Positions 1 through 16,960 of a DNA stretch of 64,000 bases are shown piece after piece. Both the position numbers and the translations under genes were made by a program. The stretch's first letter is position 1. Each line of letters begins with the position of its first letter. The notes beneath the pieces were generated by a model. It did no database searches and was not told the origin of the DNA. It worked only from the letters and a program-made list of their open reading frames with translations. The DNA comes from G963691885 sp963691885 (GTDB taxonomy: Bacteria > Pseudomonadota > Alphaproteobacteria > UBA8366 > Aestuariispiraceae), in NCBI GenBank assembly GCA_963691885.1, contig OY829843.1:5035114-5099113 (forward strand), in the 5' to 3' direction.

Positions 1-359
1 AGACGCTCGGTCATGGTGTTTTCGGAGCGCTTGCGGGCCATCTCCACCAACCAGCGGAAGGCAAGAGCCTGGGCGCGGTCAGCACGAACCTCAACAGGAA
101 CCTGGTATGTTGCGCCACCAACGCGGCGGGAACGCACTTCAAGGTGGGGACGCACATTTTCCAGTGCTTCGTGGAAAACCTTGACCGGGTCGTTGCCGGT
201 TTTCTGCTCAAGGTTTTCGAAGGAACCGTACACGATTTTTTCGGCAACTGATTTCTTGCCGTCATTCATGACGATGTTGATGAATTTGGAAACAACCACG
301 TCGCCGTATTTGGCGTCCGGGTGAATTTCACGTTTCTCGGCTTGGTGACGTCGCGACAT
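1..359 (-). CDS. rpsG: 30S ribosomal protein S7, C-terminus cut by window edge
   Basis: S7 binds the 3' major domain of 16S rRNA and nucleates assembly of the small-subunit head. The frame read leftward from ATG at 359-357 begins MSRRHQAEKREIHPDAKYGD and continues through the typical S7 segments SKFINIVMNDGKK, FHEALENVRPHLEV and SRRVGGATYQVPVEV to the window edge. About 119 of roughly 156 residues are present; the C-terminus is outside the window. The start lies 30 bases after the rpsL stop, as in the str operon, so the two are almost certainly cotranscribed; fusA would be expected next beyond the edge. Confidence 0.97.
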   Translation of the reverse strand, partial: MSRRHQAEKREIHPDAKYGDVVVSKFINIVMNDGKKSVAEKIVYGSFENLEQKTGNDPVKVFHEALENVRPHLEVRSRRVGGATYQVPVEVRADRAQALAFRWLVEMARKRSENTMTER

Positions 360-389
360 CGCTTAAATTCTCCTAATTGCGTCCGAAAC

Positions 390-761
390 TTATTTCGGGC
401 GCTTCACACCGTATTTGGAACGGCGCTGACGACGATCTTTAACACCCTGTGTATCGAGCGTACCGCGGATGATGTGGTACCGAACACCGGGCAAATCCTT
501 AACACGACCGCCACGGATCATGACGACTGAGTGTTCTTGCAGGTTATGACCAACACCGGGGATATAGCTTGTGACCTCAAACCCGTTGGTGAGGCGAACA
601 CGAGCCACTTTACGCAGCGCCGAGTTCGGCTTTTTCGGTGTCGTTGTATAAACGCGAGTGCACACGCCACGCTTTTGCGGGCATGCCTGCAGGGCCGGCA
701 CCTTATCGCGCTTTGATTTGTCTTTCCGCGGTTTGCGGATCAGCTGATTAATCGTCGGCAT
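390..761 (-). CDS. rpsL: 30S ribosomal protein S12
   Basis: S12 sits at the decoding centre and influences translational accuracy. The 123-residue protein starts MPTINQLIRKPRKDK, the standard N-terminus, and carries the conserved loops TPKKPNSALRKVARVRL and GGRVKDLPGVRYHIIRG. The lysines whose substitution gives streptomycin resistance in E. coli (K42 and K87 equivalents) are unchanged. It is the first gene of the str-type operon here and precedes rpsG. Full length, no irregularities. Confidence 0.99.
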   Translation of the reverse strand: MPTINQLIRKPRKDKSKRDKVPALQACPQKRGVCTRVYTTTPKKPNSALRKVARVRLTNGFEVTSYIPGVGHNLQEHSVVMIRGGRVKDLPGVRYHIIRGTLDTQGVKDRRQRRSKYGVKRPK

Positions 762-1285
762 TCTTTTCCGTCGCCTTCGTCATTTGTGCCGGCCGTTTCA
801 CCTGTGAAACCGCTCAGCGTTCAATCTTTCAGCCCTGTTTCAGACCAAATCGGACCAGAAATCCGACAAATCTTTACCAGGACCGCGCGAACAAGGACGC
901 AGGAGCAAAGCTTCGCTTCGCTTTCCGCGTTCCTGAGTACCCAGATGAGGATGTATCCCTCACTTTTACTTCAAGGCTTCCTCGGAACTTCGTTTAGGTA
1001 CTTTCCGTTGCCGGCGTTGAACCGCCTGACGCAACGTCTGCGCATTGTCTGGCTCTGTTGAACCAGCCTGCGCGGATTGGACCTACTGCAAGTCCCCGCT
1101 TGAGGAGCGCGCAAACTATGCTGTCGGTCTTCTCTCGTCAAGCACCAAATCCAACATATTTTCAACGCATTATCGGGGTACGGAAATGTCGTGCACCAAG
1201 TTCAACGCGAAACAATATTTCAGACAACCCCTATATTTCGGTGTCTAACCGGTTTAAAGGACAACAGATAGCAGGTATGACCCTA
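762..1285. other. Intergenic region upstream of rpsL; candidate str-operon promoter
   Basis: This 524-base stretch holds no convincing gene. It must contain the leader and promoter of the rpsL operon, read leftward. One weak candidate on the minus strand is TTGACG (complement of 1136-1141) with CATAGT (complement of 1115-1120) 15 bases away; this is below ideal spacing and is only a suggestion. Confidence 0.4.
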
Positions 1286-2089
1286 TCAAGCGCTGGAATC
1301 GGGGATCGCGCGGGCCGAAAAACCAAAGGTTCCGTGGTCCCGTATCTCATGCGCCGCCTCCATGAACGCAGCCATTGCGTAGCGGGCCAGCGCACCGCCA
1401 ACAGAAACACGCTTCACGCCGACGGCCTGCAACTCAGAGAGGCTGTATCTGGGTCCGATCAGGCCCATAACCACATTAACCGGGCGATCAACCGACCGGC
1501 AAACCTCGGCAATCACCTCAATATCGGGGAGGCCCGGTGCATACAGAACATCCGCCCCCACAGCTTCGAACGCCTTCAGCCGGGCAATCGTGTCATCCAG
1601 TGATCGTTTACCCCATAGAAAATTCTCAGCCCGTGCGGTGATCAGAAAATCCGGATGCGGTTTCGCCTCAACGGCGGCGGCCACCCGCTGAACGGACAAA
1701 TCAAACTCATATATCGGATTCTGCGAGTTGCCGGTCGCATCTTCAATTGACCCGCCTGCCAGGCCGCACGTATACGCCGCTCGAATAGTATCCGCGCAGT
1801 CATCCGAATTGTCTCCAAAACCGTTTTCCAGATCGGCATTCACGGGCAAAGAGGTTGCTGCGACAATGGTCGCTGCGTTCTCCAAGACCAGATGGCGATC
1901 GAGATCGCCATTTGAACTGCCGAGTCCCAGATCAAACCCCAGTCCGGCGGAAGTCGTTGCAAGCGCGGGAAATCCCATTCCCTCAAGGCGCTTTGCCGTT
2001 CCGGCTGTCCAGGGATTAGGAATTGCAAAAATCCCCTCCGCTTCGTGGAGGGCCCTGAAACGGGCCATCTTTTCGATTTGACTGGTCAT
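1286..2089 (-). CDS. Isocitrate lyase/PEP mutase superfamily protein
   Basis: About 267 residues of the ICL/PEPM superfamily, TIM-barrel enzymes that cleave or form C-C or P-C bonds in 2-oxo acids (methylisocitrate lyase, oxaloacetate decarboxylase, PEP mutase). Seen: FAIPNPWTAGTAKRL near the N-terminus, PVNADLENGFG, the GGSIED motif, FLITARAENFL and the C-terminal VKRVSVGGALARYA. The usual lyase catalytic motif KKCGH is absent, which fits the oxaloacetate-decarboxylase-like or uncharacterised branch. I chose the ATG at 2089 (MTSQIEKMARFRALHEAEGI) because the family starts there; an upstream in-frame start at 2158 would add 23 unconserved residues. It lies between the rpoC terminator and rpsL, an unusual place for a metabolic gene. 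Exact substrate unknown. Confidence 0.85.
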   Translation of the reverse strand: MTSQIEKMARFRALHEAEGIFAIPNPWTAGTAKRLEGMGFPALATTSAGLGFDLGLGSSNGDLDRHLVLENAATIVAATSLPVNADLENGFGDNSDDCADTIRAAYTCGLAGGSIEDATGNSQNPIYEFDLSVQRVAAAVEAKPHPDFLITARAENFLWGKRSLDDTIARLKAFEAVGADVLYAPGLPDIEVIAEVCRSVDRPVNVVMGLIGPRYSLSELQAVGVKRVSVGGALARYAMAAFMEAAHEIRDHGTFGFSARAIPDSSA

Positions 2090-2179
2090 TGTGAGGTGCA
2101 ATCCTGACAGAATCCAATTTCCGATGTCATCTTGCACCCGACCGTTGAGAAAAACCAACCATCTGAAAGTTCTTCACGC

Positions 2180-2221
2180 AAAAAGCCAAAAAGAAAGGGC
2201 CGCAACTCTCGTTACAGCCCT
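2180..2221 (-). terminator. Rho-independent terminator of the rpoBC operon
   Basis: On the minus strand, just after the rpoC stop, an 11-bp stem (complement of 2211-2221 pairing with 2196-2206, including two G-U pairs) closes on a GAGA tetraloop and runs into a T-rich tract (complement of 2180-2195). This is a strong intrinsic terminator and separates rpoC from the next gene. Confidence 0.88.
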
Positions 2222-2245
2222 CTCTCAAATTTTATCCAGCTTGGA

Positions 2246-6601
<4,356 letters not shown>

Positions 6602-6749
6602 CTGGGCTCTCCCATCTGAGCTGTTTCCAATCCAGGGGTCGATGAAGGACCCTTTGGATCAGTGCGCGACCCCAAATCACGGGGCGCGCGTATCATAATC
6701 ACTACCGTTTCACATCGCCATCTGACAAAACAGACCGCAAGATCTACGA

Positions 6750-10922
<4,173 letters not shown>

Positions 10923-11280
10923 GATTGTCCTCGTCTTAAATCCGCTCCACAAAACGTGTCTGACGATCAGGTCCGCAAGACCGTAACGCCGCACGCCGTA
11001 TCTCTTCCCGTTGCCACATGTGGCGCTGCGAAGAGGTTCTCCCCAAGTGGCACCACAAAAAACGATACCCTATCGAGAAGACGCGACAGGGGCGACGCCG
11101 TAACCCGGCTCACCCCTCTCTCGTTTCCGGTCCCGACACCACTGAGAACTCTAGATTTCTCAAGGCGTTTGAACCTGTATTCAAACTGCTTCCAGATGAT
11201 CCACCAATCAGCGGCTACCCGGTCACAGGGTTGCAACCAACCGGCCGGATCAAAGGATCCGACCGATGATTACGCAAAGA
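10923..11280. other. rplL-rpoB intergenic region
   Basis: This 358-base gap corresponds to the place where other proteobacteria have a partial attenuator and an RNase processing site. A short hairpin (CGGATC/GATCCG around 11249-11265) follows rplL on the minus strand but has no U-tract. I see no gene here; it is probably leader and processing sequence for rpoBC mRNA. Confidence 0.4.
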
Positions 11281-11661
11281 TTACTTGAGTTCGACGGTTG
11301 CGCCGGCTTCTTCAAGTTTCTTCTTCAGCTCTTCAGCTTCGTCCTTGGCTGCACCTTCCTTAACGGGTTTCGGTGCACCTTCAACCAGATCCTTGGCTTC
11401 TTTCAGGCCAAGACCGGTGATGGCACGGACTTCTTTAATGACGTTGATTTTCTTGTCGCCAGCGGCTGCAAGGATAACGTCAAAGCTGTCTTTCTCTTCA
11501 GCAGCGGCCGCACCGGCATCACCACCACCTGCAACTGCAGCAACAGCAACAGGAGCAGCAGCGCTAACGCCCCACTTTTCTTCGAGCATTTTGGACAGCT
11601 CAGCAGCTTCCAGAACGGTCAGTGCGGAAAGTTCGTCCGCGAGTTTTTCTAAATCGGCCAT
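11281..11661 (-). CDS. rplL: 50S ribosomal protein L7/L12
   Basis: Stalk protein that recruits translation factors such as EF-Tu and EF-G to the ribosome. The 126-residue protein has the N-terminal dimerisation helix (MADLEKLADELSALTVLEAA), an alanine/glycine-rich hinge (APVAVAAVAGGGDAGAAAAE) and the conserved C-terminal domain (KKINVIKEVRAITGLGLKEA). Full length; cotranscribed with rplJ 63 bases upstream. Confidence 0.99.
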   Translation of the reverse strand: MADLEKLADELSALTVLEAAELSKMLEEKWGVSAAAPVAVAAVAGGGDAGAAAAEEKDSFDVILAAAGDKKINVIKEVRAITGLGLKEAKDLVEGAPKPVKEGAAKDEAEELKKKLEEAGATVELK

Positions 11662-11724
11662 TGTCTTATCTCTCCTATGGCTTTCGGTATGGTATTAGTT
11701 GTCGAATGACACCCAAATCTGACG

Positions 11725-12240
11725 TCACGCACCTGACGAGCCGTACGCGCCGAAAACGCGTGCCAGCTGACCGGCAGGGGCCTGAATTGTACTGGCGACC
11801 TTGGTGGCCGGGGCCTGCAGCAAGCCAACGATTTTACCACGCAGTTCGTCGAGCGAAGGAAGGGTTGCGAGCGTCTTGATGTCGCCTGCGTCCATTGCTT
11901 TCTCGTCCAAACCACCAGCGATGATCGTGAACTTGTCTTTCGCTTCCTTTTCGAAAGCTGTTGCAACTTTTGCAGCAGCAATCGGATCAACAGAGAAAGC
12001 GACAGCCGTCGGACCGGTAAACTGGTCTTTCAGGTACTCAAATTTGGTTCCCTCCAGGGCAATCTTTGCGAGCGTATTTTTGGTGACCCGATAACCGGCC
12101 CCCTGCTCGCGCATCTTTTCCCGAAGAGTAGAGACTTCAGAAACGGTCAGACCCTGCTGGTGGGTAACCACCACAAGGCTGGCTGCTTCAAACGTCTCGT
12201 GCAGTTCGTCAACAAGTTCTTGTTTACGTGCACGGTCCAT
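11725..12240 (-). CDS. rplJ: 50S ribosomal protein L10
   Basis: L10 anchors the L7/L12 dimers on the large subunit. The 171 residues start MDRARKQELVDELHETFEAA and contain VVVTHQQGLTV, VTKNTLAKIALEGT and the C-terminal helix that binds L12. Precedes rplL; in other bacteria L10 with L12 represses its own mRNA through the leader. Confidence 0.98.
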   Translation of the reverse strand: MDRARKQELVDELHETFEAASLVVVTHQQGLTVSEVSTLREKMREQGAGYRVTKNTLAKIALEGTKFEYLKDQFTGPTAVAFSVDPIAAAKVATAFEKEAKDKFTIIAGGLDEKAMDAGDIKTLATLPSLDELRGKIVGLLQAPATKVASTIQAPAGQLARVFGAYGSSGA

Positions 12241-12637
12241 TAATCAGGTCTCCGTTACTCTGGCCTTCGCCCCTGCGCGGATTATTCCGACAGAGAACCG
12301 GACCGGTTTCTTTAAACGCCGCACTCAGTGGTCGTTTGACCACGGGGCGCGACGCCCGATTTACCTGTCCGATAAGGTCCAGAATGTTGGTGTCGGTGCC
12401 GTGGCATCCGAACAAACACGCCATACCTACCTATCTCATGGAGGCCTGATTTGACCGGATCGCTCCGGTACAGATCGTTTAAAACCAACGGGCTCTCTAG
12501 TTCCCGGCGGTCACCGCCAATCTCGGACAGGCTCTGCGGATCTTCAATTGAGGTGGCATTACCACCCGATTTCCGATCCGCCTCGCCATCCGCCTCTGCC
12601 CATCGGGTAAAGACGGAATTCCTTTAAACGAGATCTC
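12241..12637 (-). promoter_or_regulatory. Probable L10 leader between rplA and rplJ
   Basis: The 397-base gap upstream of rplJ contains no plausible gene but several GC-rich complementary stretches. In many proteobacteria this interval carries the structured L10(L12)4 autoregulatory mRNA leader and often a promoter. Assignment rests on position and length, not on a fold I could compute. Confidence 0.45.
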
Positions 12638-13336
12638 TTATGGCATCATCGCCGCGGGATCGAGCTTGATGCCCGGTCCCATGGTCGAGGATACAGAGAT
12701 CCGTTTTACGAAAGTTCCCTTTGCGCCAGCGGGCTTTGCGCCCACGATGGCGTTTACAAAGGTCTTTACATTCTCAACCAGGGCTTCTTCCGTGAAAGAA
12801 GCCTTGCCAACACCGGCATGGATGATCCCGGCTTTCTCAGCACGGAACTGAACCTCACCACCCTTGGCCGTTTTAACAGCGTCGGCAACATTCGGGGTCA
12901 CTGTACCAAGCTTCGGATTCGGCATCAGGTTGCGCGGGCCCAGGACCTTACCCAGACGACCAACGATGGCCATCATGTCGGGTGAGGCGATGCAACGCTC
13001 AAAATCCATCATGCCACCCTGGATCTGTTCCATCAGATCTTCGGCGCCAACAATATCTGCACCAGCAGCTTTGGCTTCTTCAGCCTTGTCACCGCGGGCG
13101 AATACAGCAACGCGAACGGATTTACCTGTTCCGTTTGGCAGTTGAACCGCGCCGCGAACCTGCTGATCCGCGTGACGGGGATCGATACCGAGGTTCATGG
13201 AAATTTCGACAGTTTCATCAAACTTTGCAGAAGCAGCTGCTTCTTTCAGAGCTTTGATGGCGTCTTCCACCGACATGACCGATTTGGTGTCGATGTTTGT
13301 ATAGATGTTGCGCAAGCGCTTTCCGGTTTTCGCCAT
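12638..13336 (-). CDS. rplA: 50S ribosomal protein L1
   Basis: L1 forms the mobile stalk beside the E site and, in known cases, represses translation of the rplK-rplA mRNA. The 232-residue sequence begins MAKTGKRLRNIYTNIDTK and shows VEISMNLGIDPRHADQQVRG, MAIVGRLGKVLGPRNLMPNP and a C-terminal SSTMGPGIKLD. It starts five bases after the rplK stop, so translation is likely coupled. Confidence 0.99.
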   Translation of the reverse strand: MAKTGKRLRNIYTNIDTKSVMSVEDAIKALKEAAASAKFDETVEISMNLGIDPRHADQQVRGAVQLPNGTGKSVRVAVFARGDKAEEAKAAGADIVGAEDLMEQIQGGMMDFERCIASPDMMAIVGRLGKVLGPRNLMPNPKLGTVTPNVADAVKTAKGGEVQFRAEKAGIIHAGVGKASFTEEALVENVKTFVNAIVGAKPAGAKGTFVKRISVSSTMGPGIKLDPAAMMP

Positions 13337-13341
13337 GATGA

Positions 13342-13770
13342 TTACTCCACAACCTCGATGCCCATGGAGCGCGCGGTACCGGCGATGGAAAGCATCGCGG
13401 CCTCGACGTCATTGGCATTCATGTCTTTCAGTTTCGTCTCAGCGATCTCCCGAACCTGAGCTTTGGTGACCTTGCCAACCTTGTCCCGGTTGGGGATGGA
13501 AGAGCCTTTGCCAACGCCAGCCGCCTTTTTTAGGAAATAGGAAGCCGGTGAGGTTTTGGTCACGAATGTGAAACTGCGGTCTTCAAACGCGGTGATAACC
13601 ACCGGCGTCGGCGTTCCGGATTCAACATTCTGTGTTGCAGCGTTAAACGCCTTACAGAATTCCATAATGTTCAGACCGCGCTGACCCAGCGCCGGCCCGA
13701 TCGGTGGAGAAGGGTTTGCCTGCCCCGCCTTGACTTCGAGCTTGATATAGCCCGCGATTTTCTTTGCCAT
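13342..13770 (-). CDS. rplK: 50S ribosomal protein L11
   Basis: L11 binds 23S rRNA at the GTPase-associated centre. The 142 residues begin MAKKIAGYIKLEVKAGQANP, with the proline-rich SPPIGPALGQRGLNIMEFCK and the rRNA-binding C-terminal segment GTARSMGIEV. First ribosomal gene downstream of nusG. Confidence 0.99.
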   Translation of the reverse strand: MAKKIAGYIKLEVKAGQANPSPPIGPALGQRGLNIMEFCKAFNAATQNVESGTPTPVVITAFEDRSFTFVTKTSPASYFLKKAAGVGKGSSIPNRDKVGKVTKAQVREIAETKLKDMNANDVEAAMLSIAGTARSMGIEVVE

Positions 13771-13927
13771 TTCACTAACCTTTCACAGCGAGGTCCCTAA
13801 ACTCGACCTCATTTAAGTGTCAGTATCCGCGGTACGGCCCCTCAGGACTTTTGAGGATCAGCCTCCCGCGCAACAGTTCTGGTCACTTCCCGTCTACTCC
13901 CAACAAGCCCCTTGGATCAGATGATCC

Positions 13928-14458
13928 TCAGGTCTTCTCAACCTGCGAGTATTCGAGCTCTACTGGTGTCGCGCGACCAAAGATCGACACCGTAACTTTG
14001 AGACGTGCCTTTTCCTCGTCCACATCTTCAACAACACCGTTGAAGGATGTGAACGGACCATCAGACACGCGAATCTGTTCGCCAATATCGAAGGTGACAG
14101 ACGGTTTCGGCCGGTCGACCCCTTCCTTGACCTGGTGGAGGATACGCTCAGCTTCCTTGTTGCTGATCGGTGATGGGCGGTTTCCTGTACCAAGAAAACC
14201 CGTCACCTTTGGCGTATTGCTGACCAGATGCCAGGTGATATCGTTCATTTCCATATTCGCCAGGATGTAACCCGGGAAAAACTTGCGTTCTGAATTGACC
14301 TTGCGGCCGCGACGCATCTCGACAACTTCCTCGGTCGGGACCAAAACGTCATCGATCAGATCGTCAACTTCCGAGATCTTTGCCTGCTCGCGGATGGACT
14401 CAGCGACGCGCTTTTCAAAGCCAGAATAGACATGAACGACATACCAGCGCTTTGCCAC
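13928..14458 (-). CDS. nusG: Transcription termination/antitermination factor NusG
   Basis: NusG contacts RNA polymerase and couples it to Rho or the ribosome. The 176-residue protein begins MAKRWYVVHVYSGFEKRVAE (NGN domain) and includes FPGYILANMEMND and a C-terminal KOW domain (GEQIRVSDGPFTSFNGVVED). Standard length and standard position between secE and rplK. Confidence 0.99.
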   Translation of the reverse strand: MAKRWYVVHVYSGFEKRVAESIREQAKISEVDDLIDDVLVPTEEVVEMRRGRKVNSERKFFPGYILANMEMNDITWHLVSNTPKVTGFLGTGNRPSPISNKEAERILHQVKEGVDRPKPSVTFDIGEQIRVSDGPFTSFNGVVEDVDEEKARLKVTVSIFGRATPVELEYSQVEKT

Positions 14459-14556
14459 TATACTCTCTCCAGAACCACTGAACGCTCAAACGCGCCCTAA
14501 ATTTCCACAGTCTCTAAATCCGGTTTGCCTCGAAAACCCTAGGCAAACCGACGCTT

Positions 14557-14754
14557 TCACCCCAAAATCAGCTTGATAGCAAAAGCGATAACTTCATCCA
14601 CAAGCAGGAAGAACACCGCCATGATTGCCACCATTACAAACACCATCACCGAGGCAATGGCGGTTTCTTTGCGTGTTGGCCATGTAACTTTGTTGGCTTC
14701 CTGTCGTACTTGCCTGACGAATTGAGCCGGCGATGTTTTCGCCATTGGTGCCAT
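14557..14754 (-). CDS. secE: Preprotein translocase subunit SecE
   Basis: Small membrane subunit that clamps SecY in the Sec translocon. The protein has the single-helix alphaproteobacterial form: a short amphipathic N-terminus (AQFVRQVRQEANKVTWPTRK) followed by one transmembrane segment (SVMVFVMVAIMAVFFLLVDE). I use ATG 14754 (MAPMAKTSP); ATG 14745 is equally possible. An AGAGG purine run lies very close to the first and about 12 bases from the second. Upstream of nusG, same strand. Confidence 0.92.
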   Translation of the reverse strand: MAPMAKTSPAQFVRQVRQEANKVTWPTRKETAIASVMVFVMVAIMAVFFLLVDEVIAFAIKLILG

Positions 14755-15049
14755 TATCCTCTTCGGTTCAACCACCCTCTTACCCGTCAATGGCCCTTTG
14801 ATCGCCCCAAAACATTTGGGAAATCAAGGGTTTGTCCACCCACGCATAAGCGCGCCGCATACCAGCCGTTTCCGGATCGCGTCTTGTCGATCCCAAACCG
14901 GTTCCTGGACTGCGTCGCGAGACATTTGTATTTGCGTCGCGCTTTTAGTCGTCATCGACCGCTGTTGCAAGCCAATTTCGATAAAAAAGCAGACTGTCCT
15001 CAAAAATCAGACAGTTCCGATCACGGATGTGACCGGAACCGTCCAGAAC

Positions 15050-15125
15050 TGGCAGGGGCACTAGGATTTGAACCCAGGGCCTACGGTTTTGGAGACCGTC
15101 GCTCTACCAACTGAGCTATACCCCT
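15050..15125 (-). tRNA. tRNA-Trp (anticodon CCA)
   Basis: Full 76-nt cloverleaf with a 7-bp acceptor stem, TAGCTCAGTTGGTAGAGC D-arm, CCA anticodon in a seven-base loop, a GGTTCAAATCC T-arm and an encoded 3' CCA. Located between tuf and secE, the common alphaproteobacterial place. Confidence 0.98.
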
Positions 15126-15157
15126 TCAACGCGGTTTCCCACGCTACCATTTTATAT

Positions 15158-15185
15158 GGAAAACCCCTTCCCTAAAAGAAGGGGT
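15158..15185 (-). terminator. Terminator after tuf
   Basis: Reading the minus strand, an 8-bp stem (ACCCCTTC with GAAGGGGT; 15178-15185 and 15163-15170) with a 7-base loop is followed by TTTCC. It lies 15 bases beyond the tuf stop and ahead of tRNA-Trp. Confidence 0.7.
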
Positions 15186-15199
15186 ATTTCCAAATTACT

Positions 15200-16390
15200 T
15201 TACTCGATGATGCCTGCGACGACGCCAGCACCCACGGTGCGGCCGCCTTCACGGATCGCGAAACGAAGACCTTCGTCCATGGCGATCGGGGCAATCAGCT
15301 CAACTTCCATACCGATATTGTCGCCAGGCATGACCATTTCGGTCCCTTCTGGCAGCGTTACCGAACCGGTAACATCGGTGGTGCGGAAATAGAATTGAGG
15401 ACGATAGTTCGAGAAGAACGGCGTGTGACGGCCACCCTCGTCTTTCGTCAGAATGTAAGCTTCAGCCTTGAACTTCGTGTGCGGGGTGATCGAACCCGGC
15501 TTCGCCAGAACCTGACCACGCTCAACACCGTCACGGCCAACACCACGCAGAAGCGCGCCGATATTGTCGCCAGCCTGACCTTCGTCAAGCAGCTTGCGGA
15601 ACATCTCAACACCCGTACAGGTCGTCTTGGTGGTCTCTTTCAGACCAACAATCTCAATCTCTTCACCGGTGCGAACGATACCCTGCTCAACACGACCGGT
15701 TACAACCGTACCACGACCGGAAATCGAGAACACATCCTCAATCGGCATCAGGAACGGACGGTCAACAGGACGCTCAGGCGTCGGGATGTAATCGTCAACA
15801 GCTTTCATCAGCTCAACGATCTTGTCCTGACCGATATTCTGGTCACGGCTCTCGAGAGCGGCCAGAGCAGAACCGGCAACGATCGGAATGTCGTCACCCG
15901 GGAAGTCGTATTTGTCGAGAAGCTCACGAACTTCCAGCTCAACCAGCTCAAGCAGTTCCTCATCATCAACCTGGTCAACCTTGTTCAGGAAGACAACAAG
16001 CGAGGGAACACCAACCTGACGGGCAAGAAGGATGTGCTCGCGGGTCTGAGGCATCGGGCCGTCAGCAGCGTTAACAACCAGGATCGCGCCATCCATCTGG
16101 GCAGCACCGGTGATCATGTTCTTCACATAGTCAGCATGTCCGGGGCAGTCCACATGCGCGTAGTGACGACCATCGGTCTCATACTCAACATGCGCCGTGT
16201 TGATCGTGATACCACGGGCCTTCTCTTCTGGCGCCTTGTCGATATCGTCGAAATCAGTCGCCGCACCGCCGTAAACTTCGGACAAAACCTTTGTGATCGC
16301 CGCTGTCAGCGTCGTCTTGCCATGGTCAACATGCCCAATCGTGCCAATGTTGACGTGAGGCTTATTACGTTCAAACTTCTCTTTAGCCAT
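15200..16390 (-). CDS. tuf: Elongation factor Tu
   Basis: GTPase that delivers aminoacyl-tRNA to the ribosome. The 396-residue protein starts MAKEKFERNKPHVNIGTIGH at ATG 16390; a start 11 codons upstream is not conserved. G1 (GHVDHGKT), G2 (GITINTAHVEY), G3 (DCPGHADYVKNM) and G4 (NKVD) are intact. It ends GGRTVGAGVVAGIIE. Preceded by tRNA-Gly and tRNA-Tyr and probably transcribed with them. Confidence 0.99.
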   Translation of the reverse strand: MAKEKFERNKPHVNIGTIGHVDHGKTTLTAAITKVLSEVYGGAATDFDDIDKAPEEKARGITINTAHVEYETDGRHYAHVDCPGHADYVKNMITGAAQMDGAILVVNAADGPMPQTREHILLARQVGVPSLVVFLNKVDQVDDEELLELVELEVRELLDKYDFPGDDIPIVAGSALAALESRDQNIGQDKIVELMKAVDDYIPTPERPVDRPFLMPIEDVFSISGRGTVVTGRVEQGIVRTGEEIEIVGLKETTKTTCTGVEMFRKLLDEGQAGDNIGALLRGVGRDGVERGQVLAKPGSITPHTKFKAEAYILTKDEGGRHTPFFSNYRPQFYFRTTDVTGSVTLPEGTEMVMPGDNIGMEVELIAPIAMDEGLRFAIREGGRTVGAGVVAGIIE

Positions 16391-16506
16391 CTCTAAGTTA
16401 TCCCTGGTTGAGATTTGCTGCACATGTCCGGCCCGTTCAGACCGGTCGATCCAATACCACTAACCATGAAGGCCCAGTTCTTTCCTTCAGGCGACCTTAT
16501 ATAATG

Positions 16507-16580
16507 TGGAGCGGGTGGAGGGAATCGAACCCTCGTAGCCAGCTTGGAAGGCTGGAGCTTTACCACTAAGCTACACCCGC
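16507..16580 (-). tRNA. tRNA-Gly (anticodon TCC)
   Basis: 74-nt tRNA with a GCGGGTG acceptor strand, TCC anticodon, GGTTCGATTCC T-arm and encoded CCA. In tandem with tRNA-Tyr and tuf. Confidence 0.98.
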
Positions 16581-16650
16581 TTTTTACCGTGTTCGGTACA
16601 GGCGAGAACGCTTGCGGTAATCCCGCCGCATCCAACGTTTCCCGTGCCGA

Positions 16651-16735
16651 TGGTGGAGAGGGTTGGATTCGAACCAACGTAGGCATAGCCAACGGGTTTA
16701 CAGCCCGTCCCCTTTAACCACTCGGGCACCCCTCC
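16651..16735 (-). tRNA. tRNA-Tyr (anticodon GTA)
   Basis: 85-nt class II tRNA with a long variable arm, GTA anticodon, GGTTCGAATCC T-arm and encoded CCA. Heads the tRNA-Tyr/tRNA-Gly/tuf cluster. Confidence 0.98.
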
Positions 16736-16960
16736 TGTATCGATCACAAGGAACGTTGCCTCTACCGTAAACGGCGGCCTGCGGTGTATGACCTGAGGGC
16801 GTGGCTGTCAACTCCCCCAGCGCCTGTTTTCGACCCTCTGTCCCATATTTTTGTCTGGCATCGGTCAAAGCCAACAATCCGGCACGGATTCACCCTATGG
16901 AAGCGGCCAAACACAATTAAACCTTGCAGCCCCGACAATCTGGGCGTAACAGCGCCCGTC

